Positions 1 through 11,454 of a stretch of 64,000 nucleotides of DNA are shown here, piece by piece (the first letter of the stretch is position 1; each line of letters begins with the position of its first letter). Source of the DNA: Mycteria americana (lineage: Eukaryota; Chordata; Aves; Ciconiiformes; Ciconiidae). The stretch lies in NCBI RefSeq assembly GCF_035582795.1, contig NC_134366.1, positions 756,501 through 820,500 on the forward strand, given 5' to 3'. The translations under genes and the position numbers were made by a program. The notes beneath the pieces are model-generated. The model worked only from the letters and a program-made list of their open reading frames with translations. It did no database searches and was not told where the DNA came from.

Positions 1-189
1 GGCGTCTTGCGCTGCACGGGCCTCCGGCACGGAGGTCCTGCCGAATTGAGGCAGCCTCTCCACCAGGAGAGATGCCAGGGCCCGACAGCCCTGCGTGTCC
101 CCCGCGCGTCCCCCCACGTCTCGGCGACGGGGAGGGTCAGGCGGGCGCAGCCTCGCCGCTGGTGCCAGCCCTGCTGTCTCCCCGCGCAG

Positions 190-2084
190 ACGGTGCCCTC
201 TCCAGAAGCGAGGCGCAGCCCCGCAGCGAGCGCGGGGAGGGACCCTGCGTCCCCGAGCAGAGGGAGCTGGAGCAGAGGGAGCTGCCGCCGGACGCCTGCG
301 CGGGTGAGGCACCGGCCGGGAGCCAGGGCAGCGCTGGGTCCCCCATCCGTCCCCGCTGCCTCCCACGTCGCGTTTCCCCCACCCCGCTGCTCGCCCCAGG
401 GACGTCCGTCCCCCTTCCCCGGCGGTCCCGGCCCCCCAGGGCCCAGTTTTCAAGCCGTGGCCAGGCTCTGCTCCCCGCTGTGTGACCGGGGGCCACCGCG
501 AGTGACCCCAGAAAATCCCCCATGACTAACGTGCTGGGGGTCTTGGGCATCCGTCGCTGGGAGACCCACGCATCCCCCGCCGGCACCACGTCGTGGCAGA
601 GCCCGTGGGCTGTCCCACAGTCACCCGTCCCCATGGGCTGTGCCATGGTCACCCATCCCAACGGGCTGTCCCAGGGTCACCCGTCCCCACGGGCTGTCCA
701 CATCTCCCCTGGGGGCGTTTGATGCCCCATAACTGCTGTGGGACGGGGATGTTCCGCACAGCCGCAGCCCGGGGCTCCCGCACCCCGAGGCGTGTTGGCC
801 ACAGGTTGCGCCGGGCGGCCGCAGCCCGGCGCCGGCCAAGTCTCTCCTTGTGAACAGAGTCGCTGATCTCCACCTCCGACATCCTGTCCCGGATCAAGCA
901 GGAGGTGGCCTTCGTCGGGGAGCAGCACTTCACGGAGGAGCGGGGGATGCCGGCGGACCCCTGCGCAGGTGAGGCCGGGGCTGTGCCACGCACCCACCGG
1001 CTGCCCGATGCCGGCAGCAGCCGCTGCCCTTTGGAGCTGTTGCCTCCCCAGCCTGCCCGACGCAGGATGCGGCCCCGCTCGGCTGAGTCCCTGTCCCCGT
1101 CCTTCCCTGCAGGTGCGGACACCCTGATCACGGCGCATGACTTCTTGTCGTGGATCAAGCAGGAGGAAGAGCCCTGCGTCCGCGAGCCCTGGGAGCTGCC
1201 GGAGAGGGAGATGCTGCCGGGTCCCGGTCCCGGTGAGCGACGCTGAGCCCGGTCCCATGGGGCTGGGGGGGGGGAGCATCCACCCAGGCTGGGCCGCGGC
1301 TGGGGGACATCCCCGGCGGGCACTGACCAGAGCCTTTCCCTCCCCTGCAGCTGGCGAGGGGCTGCTGGTGAAGACGGAGGAGCGGTGCCCCCACGCCGAG
1401 CCCCCCGAGGAGGTGGGCTTGCCGGGCAGCTCCGGGGAGCTGCTCTTCCCCGGCACGGGCTTCGGGAGCCCCGAGGGACAGGCAGTGGTGGCAGCAGCAG
1501 CAGCGGTGGCTCTGCCGGCACAGCACAGACTGGGCAAAGCCCCAGGCTCAGAGCCGGGGCCGGGGGCCGAGGCGGCAGGGGTCCCCACCGCGATGCCGGG
1601 ACCCGCCGAGGAGCGGCCGCACGGCTGCACCGAGTGCGGGAAGAGCTTCAGCGGGAAGAAGAGCCTGCGGATCCACCAGCGGAGCCACGCGGCCGAGCGC
1701 CCCTACCCTTGCGCCGAGTGCGGCAAGAGCTTCAACTGCCACTCGGGGCTGGTGCGGCACCAGATGATCCACCGCGGCGAGAGGCCCTACAAGTGCGCCG
1801 AGTGCGGCAAGTGCTACAGCCGCAAGGAGCACCTGCAGAACCACCAGCGGCTGCACACGGGCGAGCGGCCCTTCGCCTGCGCCGCCTGCGGCAAGAGCTT
1901 CATCCGCAAGCAGAACCTGCTCAAGCACCAGCGCATCCACACCGGCGAGCGGCCCTACCAGTGCCCGGCCTGCGGCCGCAGCTTCCGCTACAAGGAATCC
2001 CTCAAGGATCACCAGAGGGTCCACGGGGCTGAGGCGGGCCCCCCTCCGCTGCCCCCCCCCGGCATCATGCCCCCCGGGGACTAG
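190..2084 (+). CDS. C2H2 zinc-finger transcription factor, 3' part (5' exons outside window)
   Basis: Four exons can be read with clean splice sites: 190-303, 858-968, 1113-1232 and 1351-2084 (TAG stop). The first three are symmetric phase 1-1 exons of 114, 111 and 120 bases. The second and third carry related acidic motifs (SDILSRIKQE, HDFLSWIKQEEEP); the terminal exon opens with LLVKTEER, as in other KRAB-ZNF genes. It then encodes five consecutive C2H2 fingers (1626-2026) joined by GERPY/F-type linkers, with CGKSF cores, and a short proline-rich tail. The protein should bind DNA in the nucleus. An upstream KRAB or DUF3669 exon is expected from the linker-exon pattern, but none is visible because the window starts inside the gene. 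The last finger (FRYKESLKDHQRVH) closely resembles the last fingers of the two downstream ZNF genes, so this is probably a tandem paralogue. An assignment to a particular human ZNF is not possible from this. Confidence 0.88.
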
Positions 2085-2457
2085 GGGCCGCCCCGCCGCG
2101 GACTGACACCCCCCGGGATGGGGGCAGGCGCCGGCCACGCAGCTTCCTACCAAATACAGGCGCCCGGCCGGGGCGGGGGGCACGGGGAGCCCCGGGGGGG
2201 GCCATGCACCCCCAGGTCCCCCCACCCGGGGCCGGCCCCTGCCACGGACGGACGCTCTTCGGCCCCCACCGCTCCCCCACCTGACAATCTCGCTGCGCAG
2301 GATGGGGAGCAGCCCCCCGCCGCGTCCCCCCGCCGCCACCCCCCGCCTGCCGCTCTGCTCCCCGGCCCCCGCTGCTTATTTTTACTGCCCCCCGCCCCGC
2401 GCCGTCCCGCTCTGTACAGTGCTTGGGGTGTAGTTTTGTATGGACGATGCGATACGG

Positions 2458-2463
2458 AATAAA
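2458..2463 (+). terminator. polyadenylation signal AATAAA of the first ZNF gene
   Basis: A canonical AATAAA lies 374 bases after the TAG stop at 2082-2084, giving a short GC-rich 3' UTR. Confidence 0.75.
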
Positions 2464-3689
2464 GTCACGCTGGGCTGCAGCGCCTTCGCCCCCTGGCCCC
2501 GCGGGGTCCCCCCTCTCCCCCGGGTCCTGCGCCCAGGCCGCACTCCTGCCCCGTCCCGGCGGTCCTGCACCCAGGAAGGCAGCGGCAGCGCCCGCAAGCT
2601 CAGGGGTGGGGAAGGTGGGGAAAATCGCGGCACGGCACGGGGCGTGGGGCAGTGGGAATGGCAGTGCCGTGCAGCTGAGGGGTGCGGGGGCTGCCAGCGG
2701 TCCCGGTGTCACCGGCTGCGGGGGCCTTGTGCCGGCAGGGCTGTGCGGAGACCCCCCAGAGCAGGGAGTGGCTGCACCCACGGGTGAAACCCTGCAGGGC
2801 GAGGGAAGGCCGGGACACGATGCTCCAGGGCGTGTGGGCACGTGCGTGCGCAGCAGCCGTGGGTGTGCGAGGGCTGCCGGGAGCGGCCGTGCTCCCTGGG
2901 GAGGTGCGGGTCCTGGGTGTCCCCGGGCAGCTGCAGCCCCTGACCCATTAGGGATGACCCCCACCTTGTCAAACCCCTTCTAGCTTCTCTGATTCCCGAC
3001 ATTTCCTCATTTTTTCCTGCCTTTTCCCCGACATTGGTGGGCAGCAGGCCGTGGCCAAGCCCTCCCCCGGTGCACGGACCCCGTGTCCACCTCCCTGCGC
3101 CCCACACCCCTCTGCAAATCCTTTCACCAACTAATAAAACACAACCGGACGGCGATGCCCTGCTCGCATCGGCGGCGGCAGCGCTCCCGCACGTCCTGCC
3201 TTCATTTAAACCAGCTGAAACCCCCGCCCAGCTCCTGCCCACCATCCCTGAACCGGTCCCAGGTCCCTCCTACCCTTGATTTGGGTCTATAAGTTACTTA
3301 CACGGCGTTTTAACTGCAGCCATGGAAAGCCGTGTCCCCTTCCCCAGGCACGGGCGTCACCGTCCCCCTCGCCAAGGGAGACAGTCACCCTGGGAGGCCC
3401 CGAGCGGAGACGATGACCCAGCAAGCGCCACGGCTCGTGCTGCTTTGCCCGGTGGCTGCTGCCCCATGGCTGGCCCCGGCAGTGCTGCCCCGTTGCCCCC
3501 CTCCCCAGGCGGCTGCACCCACCTGCCCCATCCCGCCTGGGTGGCAAAGGAGCTGCCGCCGAGCAGGGACGTAGCTGTGGGTCCCTGCGTGCTGCGGCTG
3601 TGCGGGCATCAGCCCAGGGTGGGCTTTTTAGCTGTCGCCCCGATGTGGGCTGCGGCCAGAGGAGGAGGCAAAGTGAGCAGGGCTGGAGC

Positions 3690-3845
3690 TCCCTGGGGAC
3701 CTTGGACGCTCCCTGGGGACCTTGGACGCTCCTTGGGGACCCTGCAGGCTGCCCAAGGGACCCTGGTATGATGCCAGGGACCCTGCACGCTGCCTGGGGA
3801 CCCTGCACGCTGCTGGGGACCCTGCACGCTGCCTGGGGGACCATA
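3690..3845. repeat. short minisatellite, unit about 20-24 bp
   Basis: Imperfect tandem copies of GGGGACCTTGGACGCTCC, shading into GGGGACCCTGCACGCTG, are visible by eye over about 155 bases. No coding role is apparent. Confidence 0.7.
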
Positions 3846-4025
3846 CGTGCTGTCCCCGAGCTGTGCCCGCTGCCCCACCACCCCAGAACCAGGCAGGCAG
3901 GTGAAGCTGCCGGTTCCAAGCATGGACAACACAGCCTGAGGCTGCAGGTCCTGTTCCCTCGCCAGCCCTGATCCCATGGAGCCGGGGTCCCCAAAATAAG
4001 GAGGGTGAAGCTCGGGGCTGAGCCC

Positions 4026-4104
4026 GGGGTCGTTCGCCCCGTGGGCTTGCCCCGCGCAGCCCGTACCGGGCTGCGCGGGGCAAGCCCACGGGGCGAACGA
4101 CCCC
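4026..4104. repeat. perfect inverted repeat: 38-bp arms, 3-nt loop
   Basis: Bases 4026-4063 are exactly complementary to 4067-4104, separated only by TAC. The arms are GC-rich, with GTCGTTCGCCCC near the outer end. I see no terminator-like U tract and no gene-end context. It may be a cruciform-prone palindrome, a relic of a small inverted-repeat element, or a fold-back sequencing artefact. Confidence 0.9.
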
Positions 4105-4839
4105 GTATCGCAGCACGGCACCCAGCCCAGGCAGGCTGGATCGTGGGGGGCTGCCCGCCTGCTCCCCCCGGCCTGCTCGGGGCAGCCCAAAAGCAGGGCA
4201 GGCCAGCGCGGCAGCGTGCCGGCAGCACCGGGGATTTGAGCGGGGAGGAACCACGGGCAGGCGACGAATTAGCAGCATGACACAGCAGCCGAGCAGCGTT
4301 GGCAGAAGCGAGCAGGGACCAGGGCAGCGGAGGAGGCTCCGGAACTTCCCTGAGGCTACGTGGGCAACCAGGAGGGGACAGGGACCCACGACGCGTGCTG
4401 CGGGGAGGCAGGGCGAGGGAACCGGCTCTCCCCACGGGCAGCAGCTGCTCGCACGGCCGCGCCGCCGGAGGATCTGGCAGCTGCCTGTCCACGGGGCGAC
4501 CGGGGAGGAGGACGAGGGGAGCACACGGCTCCCCCCGGCCCTGCAACGGGCTGCCTTCGCAAAGGCAGGATTAATCCTCAGGTGTCCAACGCGGGCGGCT
4601 CGCCACCCCTGCAAGCGCCACGATGGGTATCGCTGCCGGCTCGGCACAGCACGGCCGGCATCCGGCACAGCTCCTGGCCGAGAGGGGAGCGCGGCTTCCG
4701 CAGGCAGCGCAGGAAGGCTCACGGGGGGCAGCGGGTCCCGCTCGCCCGGGACCCTCCTCACCGCGCCGCCCCGGCACCGAGTCCACACACAGAGACAGCT
4801 TTTCTGTTTTTTGGGGATTTTTTTTTAACAGAAGTTTAT

Positions 4840-5477
4840 GGTTATATGCAAATTAGGTCATTAAATGATTTGCATAAAATGTTCGCACATCAGCGACTAA
4901 GTGTTCCTAACTCCCCACCCCCCGAAGGTAGTAATCCTACTCGACTAGCGCTGTCACACGGCCCCGCTGACACCCGCGCACGCACACACCTCTCCGCTGC
5001 GCGCCCCGCTCGCTCACGCGCGCCCGGCCAGCCACGCTCGCGGGCCCTGCCCCGGGCTGCCCGCGCAGGCAGAGGCAGGGCCGCGGGCACGGGCAGGCCT
5101 CCCGCACGCTTGCACACCTCACACGCGCTTGTGTATCGCCGCCTCCCTCCCCGGGCGTTCGCGTGCGCCCAGCACGCTCCCAGGGCACGACAGGCGTGCG
5201 CGGCACCGGCCGGCCGTGCCCCCTTGTACCTTCCCCACGCTCGCAGGGCCCCGGGCATGCCGGCGGGGCAGGCGCCAACCTCGCCGGCAGCCGCACGCTC
5301 GCGCACGCCTCCCGTGACCCAGGCAGCTCCCACGCACACCCACGCACACCGTTCCCCCACGCGCGCGCCCCTCTGTCCGTGGCCGGGCACCCACCGCGCG
5401 GCCGGAGCCCCGCGCGCGGGCGCCGGGAGGGCTGCAGGCACAGCATGTCCTTCGTGGGACAGCGTCCCTGCCCGTCC
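4840..5477 (-). other. probable 3' UTR of the Myb/SANT-like gene
   Basis: This stretch follows the stop codon at 5478-5480 on the minus strand. Most of it is CpG-rich with no alternative gene. An AT-rich patch at 4801-4885 ends in a run of T on the plus strand, and a variant hexamer CATAAA (4836-4841, minus strand) could serve as polyadenylation signal. The same patch holds two octamer sequences in opposite orientation (ATGCAAAT 4846-4853; ATTTGCAT 4868-4875). The 3' end is inferred, not proven. Confidence 0.4.
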
Positions 5478-8400
5478 CTAGCTGTTGGTGAGGAAGAGCC
5501 GTCTGTGTCTGGAGGCAGAGCCGCGCGGCCGGCCCCGACGCCGGCCCCGGCCCCGGTTCCCGAAGGGGCTTCGGCTGGGCACGGCGGTCTCTCCCCAGCT
5601 GGCGGTCCCGGCCTGCGGCTCGGGGAAGCTGGGCTCGGCTTTGGGCTGCTCGAGGAGCGGGCTGGGGTCCGGCCGGGGCTCGGCCGGCGGCGCCTGGCTC
5701 TGCCGGGCGCTGGCCCTTTCCTGGCGCAGGTAGCGCAGCTCGTCGCGGATGTCCGTCAGGACGCCCAGCAGGCGAAACTGGAGCTCGCGGTCACGGGCCC
5801 TCTCCTCGCGCTGGGTGGCCCGCTCCTCCTGCCACATGGCCAGCTCCTGGTGGTACAGCTGGTCCCACTGCTCCTCCAGGTCCAGCAGGTGATGGATGTT
5901 AGTCCTCCAGCTCTCCCGGCGGTCCTCCCGCAGGCGGGAGCAGCCCAGGCCGCGGGGCGGGCCGGGGGCGGCGGGGGCATCCCCCGGGGGGGAGGCGGAA
6001 GAGGGCAGCGACTCCTCGGTCAGGGCGCCGTGCAGCGGGGAGCGGGCCGGGGGCTCCTCCTCGGCCGTTGGCTTCTCCCAGGTGGGCCCCATCAGTACCC
6101 TGGGCAAAGCGCCCATCTCCGGGCCCGGGCCCCCCGCCTGCTCCTCGGGGTGCGAGGAGTCGAGCCCGCGGCCCAGGGGGGGCAGGTCGGACACCCCCTC
6201 GTGGCCCCAGTCCGAGTGAGCGTCCACGGGGTTGAGAGGGTCCTCGGGCAGGGAGGTGACGGAGCCCTGGGAGCTGCACCTGCGGATCAGCATGGCCTGG
6301 CGGGACAGTTTCATGTCTTCCTCCGCAGACATGGGGGCCTCGGGCCCGGGCTGCATCCCCACGGCCCCGCCGTGGCCCCTCTCCACCTCCCGGCCTTCCC
6401 GTTCCTCCTCCTCCGACATGGAGGCGTAGGAGACGAGGGACTCGTTTCGCAGGGACGGGGAAATGGCTGACATGTCCGGAGTCCGCAGCTCCGGTCCCGA
6501 CTCAGCTGGAAGAGAAGAGAAGCCCTCCGGTGAGCCCCAGCCACTGCCCCGGCCCCCTGCCCCTCCATGACACACGGACATCCCCCTCACGGACATCCCG
6601 GAGGGACACAGCAGGCCAATGTGCCCCATCTGTGCAGCCCTCGCCCCTACCTGCCTCGCACGCCCTTCATCCCCCCGCAGCGAGCTCCCCAGGCCCCTGC
6701 GTGACACAGGGATGGGCACGGCCTTTGCCTTCCCTTGGATTTGCCACCTTCTCCCGCCACCGAGCAACCCTCGGCGGTTACGAAACTGTGCTCCGGGTTC
6801 CCCGTTACGCATCCGCAGCCCTTTGGGACTCGCAGACCAGGAGACAATCGCGCAGGCTGGGAAGGCGCAGGGAAGCGTCTCCGATCGGGGCGTCCCCCAC
6901 CGTGCCACCCCCGGCGCCGTGCCGAGGGCTGCACCCAGCCCTGCCAGCAGCGTGACGCTGTGCCGGGACTGGGCTCTTGGTGCAAACCACCACCACAACC
7001 TTTAACCGGCTCCCAGCGGATCTCCATCCAGACCCCGCGCCCTCACTCTGCCGCCTAAAGCCCCTCAGCAGCCTGTCCCGCAGCCTTACCCGAACTGCTC
7101 TGTCCTTCCCCTCGGCTGTACTCGCAGATGACGGAGGGGTCGGGGCTCTGCACCGCCAGCCGGGGCACGGCGGAGCCCTCCACGTCCGGCAGGGACGAGG
7201 GCTGCCCGTTGGTGTCGATGTAGATGCTGGGGTGGCTCACACCGGGCTGCAGGTGCATGAAGGACTGCTTGGTCGCACCGGGGAAGAACAGATCTGCAGG
7301 ACAGAGAGAATCCGGCCTCAGCCGCTGCAACGACAGCACCGGCGGCTCACGTGCCCCTGCAGAAGGGCGGATGGGGCTCCCCAGAAGAAGGGGCTGACAG
7401 GAATCTGCAGGGGAGCCATGCTGTGTGGGGGACACGGTTGCACTGACACTCGTCCTGCAAGGCCGGCCCGTGCGATCGCTCACCCTCACTCCCCCGGGAC
7501 CATCCTGAACCCGCCCAGCCCCGAGGAGGCTGGCATCACCTCAATGTCCCGCAGGACTTCTTCCTCCAGCCCAGAGCTTTTCTGCTTTGCAGCAAGATGG
7601 GCGTCTGGTTCAGAGACAGCCCGAGCCTGAACCGAGTGAAACGAGACCCATGCCGCCCACCCATCCCCACTGAAACCTGACGGGCCGAGCTGCAATCAAA
7701 GAGCAGAGGAAGGAGCAGGAACAACTAACCCCGGTGTCCTCTGGGGACACAGAGAAGCTGGACACAGCCCCTTCATGGAAATGAAAGGGCAGGGGGGGTG
7801 TTTGCCTCCTGGCCAGGAACAAAGCCCAGCCGGGGTGTACCCGTGGGCCCAGCCCAGCACTGCTGCGAGACCGATGTCGGGTCATCGCCAACATCTTCCC
7901 CCTGAGCATCCCTTGGGCGTTTGAGCTAAACAGGCGTTACCCAAGAGCGGGATCGGCAAGAGGGCTCTGCGCTCTGCGGGAGCCCGAGGCCCAGGTTTGC
8001 TCTGCAGGTGACGGAGGCACAGCCCGCCCAGAGACCCGCTGGCTCCCCCCGGCCACGCGTGGCACCCGGGGGGCAAGATGCTGTGGGAGGACAGTGTGAC
8101 TTTGCTCTGAAGCAGCTGCTCCCGCTCCCTCTGACCTCAGCTAACCATGGGGGACACCGACCCTGAAAGGAACGGGGGAAATAAAATCCTATCCCGTCTT
8201 TTACCGGCTGCCTTTAGACGGTATCCAGCAAGGACAGGCACTGTACCAAATTAAAGAAAGGAAAAAAAAAAACAAAAAAGACCTGCTCCCACAAAGTCTG
8301 AGGTGTTCCTGTTGATCCCAGGTTATTTCCACAGTGGATTTTTAATTCCAGCACACGCAGTTTCCAACCGTGGTGGTTTGCTACTCGGATACGACAGGAC

Positions 8401-9187
8401 CACGGCCCTGCCGGATGCTGTAATCCCGACACAAACCGGATACGAGAGCAAAACCCCAAAGTCTCCTTTCGCGATCCACACCGTGCCGGCTAGCACAGAA
8501 CACAAACGCTCGGCAGACCTCGGAGCTTGGGGGAACCGCAGCCTGGTGACATTACCAGGCCGGACATCACTCGGAGAGCGCAGGTGGGGACGCAGCACAG
8601 GACTCTGCTCCTCCAACTCTCCTCTCCCCAGAGAACCACCACAACTGACCTGGGTCCAAGATGATTTCGGGCTCCGAGTCGTGGCTGGCCTGCAAGAAGG
8701 TGGAAGCCACCATCTTCTCCAGGGGCGTGAGGCGCGGCTTGTGGAGGGGCCCGCCGGCGCGGTTCATGGGCAGGTGCTTCTTGGAGGTGATCTTTTTCTT
8801 GACGTCCAACCGCAGGTCACGCCACTTGTGCTTGAGGTCGTCGATGGAGCGTTCGGTGTAGCCCAGGAAGTTGACGCGGCTTTGGATTTGGGTCCAGAGC
8901 TGCTTCCGCCGCACGGGGTGAGCCCGCAGGGCTTCAGACCCATACAGGGCGCTGAAATGCCGGACCACATTCCAGACCAGCGTCTCAGTCTCGTCATTGG
9001 AGAAGTTGGCCTTCCTCTTCCGGCCAGACGCTGGCATCGCCTGCGAGGCTGCGGCAGAGGTGGAAGGGGCACAATTGAACCTCGGTCCCCACTCCTCTCT
9101 GTCAGCTCCTGGGGGGAACATGGGGCTGCGGGAGCCCGAGGGAGCCGCGGAGGAGGGAGCCGAAGCAAGAGCCCCCGAGGCATCCAT
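5478..9187 (-). CDS. Myb/SANT-like (trihelix-type) DNA-binding protein with coiled coil and AT-hook-like tail
   Basis: Three coding exons on the minus strand, 9187-8650, 7293-7090 and 6505-5478, join in phase to 589 codons plus a stop. The ATG at 9187 sits in a strong Kozak context (GCCATGG). Residues about 56-135 form a Myb/SANT-like domain of the Myb_DNA-bind_5 kind found in Harbinger-type MYB-like and NAIF1-like proteins. It contains FSNDETETLVWNVVRHF, a WTQIQSRVN helix, a DLKHKWRDLR recognition-type helix and a basic KKKITSKKH end. The middle is acidic and Ser/Pro-rich. Near the C-terminus a glutamate/arginine-rich coiled coil (LLDLEEQWDQLYHQEL onward) suggests oligomerisation. The tail RGRGRRRGRPRG resembles an AT-hook. 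A nuclear DNA-binding role is inferred; no known gene symbol is recognised. It lies between ZNF genes but does not share their exon pattern. Confidence 0.8.
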
Positions 9188-9479
9188 GGCAGGGGAGGCT
9201 TGGGCCGGGGAGGATCTAAAGAGCCGCTTCGGCACACCACGCGGCAGGGGGGCACCTCATCCCCTCGCCCCGGCTCGAGAGCACCTGGGAGGGGAGAAAA
9301 GGAAAGGGCAGCGGTGGGTGGCGGCAGTGCGGGGTGATGGCGAGGGCCCCCGGCCCTCTCCAGCCAGAGGCACCTGGGGGCCCCCAGCCAGCTACCACGG
9401 GGGCCGCAGAGAGGGTCGTGGTCACGGTGCGTGCATTGGGACCGCAACAGAGGCCGTGGTGAGGGCCACGGCACGCACC

Positions 9480-10640
9480 TCGGGGCCATGGTGAGCGGCT
9501 CAGGGCCACACAGAGGGTGACAAGGAGCACCTCGGGGCCAGGCTGAGGGCGATGGGGAGCGCCTCAAGGCCACAGCGAGGGCCTCGTGGCCATGTTGACA
9601 GCAAAGGCGAGTGCCTGCAGGACACAGCCTTGGCAAGCACCCCAGGGCCACAGCAGAAGCCACAGCAACAGCTTCAGGGCCATGGCCATCACCTCTGGGC
9701 CACAGTGAGCACCACAGCGAGGGACTTGGCCACAGTCAGCACCTCAGGTCCACAGCAAGGGCCTCGGTGATGGCAAGCACCTCGGTTCCACGGCAAGGGC
9801 CGCAGCCACGGTGAAAGCACCAAGGCTGCAGCACGGGGCCTCAGGGCCATGGTGAAGGCCTTGGCCACGGCGAGCACTTTAAGTTCCCAGCAAGGGCCTC
9901 AAGGCCATGGCACAGACCTCAGCCACAGTTGTGGTCATGGGGCCATGGCAAAGGCTTTGGCCATGGTGAGCATCTCAAGGCCCTAGTGAAGACCTTGGCT
10001 ATGATGCAGGCCTTGGTCTTGACCACGGTGAGACCCTCAGGGCCCCACTGAGCACCTCAGGTTCCCAGTGAGGACCTTGGGCCCATGGTCGAGTCCTTGG
10101 CCATGGCGAGCGCCTCAAGGCCATGGCAAAGACATTAGCAAAAGCCTTGGCCACGGTGAGCACCTCAAGATCCCAGTGAGGGCCTTGGGCCCATGGTGAA
10201 GACTGTGGCCATGGCAAGCGCTTCAAGGCTGTGACAAGGACTATGGCAAAGGCCTTGGCCATGGTGCACACCTCAAGCTGCCACTGAGTGCCTTGGGACC
10301 ACGGCGAAGACCGTGTCCATGGCGAGTGCTTCAAGCCGATGGCGAAGGCCTTGGTCATGGTAAACACCTCAAGCTCCCAGTGAGGGCCTCAGGGTCATGG
10401 TGAAAACCACGGCCACGGTGAGTCCTTCAAGGCCACGCCGAAAGCCTTGGCCACGGTGAACACCTCAAGCTCTCACAATGGCCTCCAGGCCATAGCAAAG
10501 ACCAAGGCCGTGGCGAGCACTTCAAGGCCGTGGTGAAGACCTTGGCGAAGGCCTTGGCCACGGTGAACGCCTCAAGCTCCCATTGAGCGCTTCAAGACCC
10601 TGGCAACGACCGTGGCCACAGCACAGGTCCTGGGCCCGTG
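9480..10640. repeat. diverged minisatellite, unit about 50-60 bp
   Basis: Phrases such as CACCTCAAGGCCATGG, CCTTGGCCATGGTGAG and GGCGAGCACCTCAAG recur about every 50-60 bases, with heavy divergence. The block lies upstream of the Myb/SANT coding start and probably inside that gene's first intron. Open frames here are repeat products. Confidence 0.75.
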
Positions 10641-11032
10641 GCAAAGCCCCCAGCCACGGGGAGCACTTGAAGGCCATGCCGTGAGCCCCGGCAAGGCTCT
10701 CGGCCATGGCGCAGCCCAAGTGCCACGGCGCAGGCCTTGGCCCCGCCGATCCCCTCAGCCCCCCAGCACCATGGCAAAGCCCTCAACCGCCCTCAGCATC
10801 TCCAGGGCCCGCCGAGACCCCTCCGGCGGCCACCTCAGGGCCTTGGCCGAGCGCCTCAGACCCTCACCCACCCTCCCCCCGGTGCAACGGCCTCTCCCCC
10901 CTCAGCGGCGGGGGTGGCCCCGGGCGGGGGGGGGAGGCAACCGGTTACCGGCTGCACCCCCAGGGCAGGGCCGGGGCCTTCAGCGGGCGGCTTTTGTTCG
11001 CGCTTCCGCCGGGCACCGGGGACAAAGGGGCT

Positions 11033-11087
11033 GGGGCCGGTGCCTGCCCCCGGGGGGGGGGGGGGGCCGGGGGCAGGCACCGGCCCC
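11033..11087. repeat. 21-bp inverted repeat around a G13 loop
   Basis: Bases 11033-11053 are the exact reverse complement of 11067-11087, and the 13 bases between are all G. The structure lies next to the CpG island that probably holds the Myb/SANT promoter. It could form a hairpin or, with flanking G runs, a G-quadruplex. Confidence 0.85.
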
Positions 11088-11146
11088 GGCCGCAGGCCTT
11101 TCCCCCCACCCCTCAACACTCCCCGGGGCAGGGCGGCGGCGCCTAC

Positions 11147-11400
11147 CTGTGCCGGGACGGGCGTGCGAAGGGGGGGGGGGGGGAAGCGGGGGACGGCGGC
11201 GGAGGGGCCGGGCTCGGAGGGGGGCTCAGCTCCGGCGGCGGCGGCGGGTAATGGCTCCCGCCTCGGCGGAACTCGCCTTCATTTCCTCCGCCTCCGAGCG
11301 GCGCGGCGCGGCGCGGCGCGGGCCCTGCGCGCGCCCGCCCTTGGGCGCCCCCTGGCGGCACCGCCGCGGAGCTGCGGCGCGAAGCGACGCGCCGGGGAGT
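11147..11400 (-). promoter_or_regulatory. CpG island with probable non-coding first exon of the Myb/SANT-like gene
   Basis: This is a dense CpG block. On the minus strand it contains a good splice donor (CACAG|GTAGGC, exon end at 11147) that could join an acceptor CTCTTTAG just before the coding exon (exon start near 9215). That makes it the best candidate for the 5' UTR exon and promoter. The transcription start is not defined by the sequence, and a plus-strand transcript from this island is not excluded. Confidence 0.45.
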
Positions 11401-11454
11401 TACGCGGGGGAGTGGAAGAAGGCGGGAACCGCGCACCCCCCCCCACGCACCCAC

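Larger units (their letters stand above)
2471..4830. other. intergenic spacer, no gene recognised
   Basis: The open frames here are long only because the DNA is GC-rich; none shows a known domain or a convincing exon. The spacer contains an isolated AATAAA (3133-3138), a short GGGACCCTGCACGCTG-type minisatellite and a perfect long hairpin, listed separately. Confidence 0.5.

Noticed and set aside
4026-4104. Possible transcription terminator hairpin
   Set aside because: There is no bacterial context and no U tract; better described as an unexplained palindrome.
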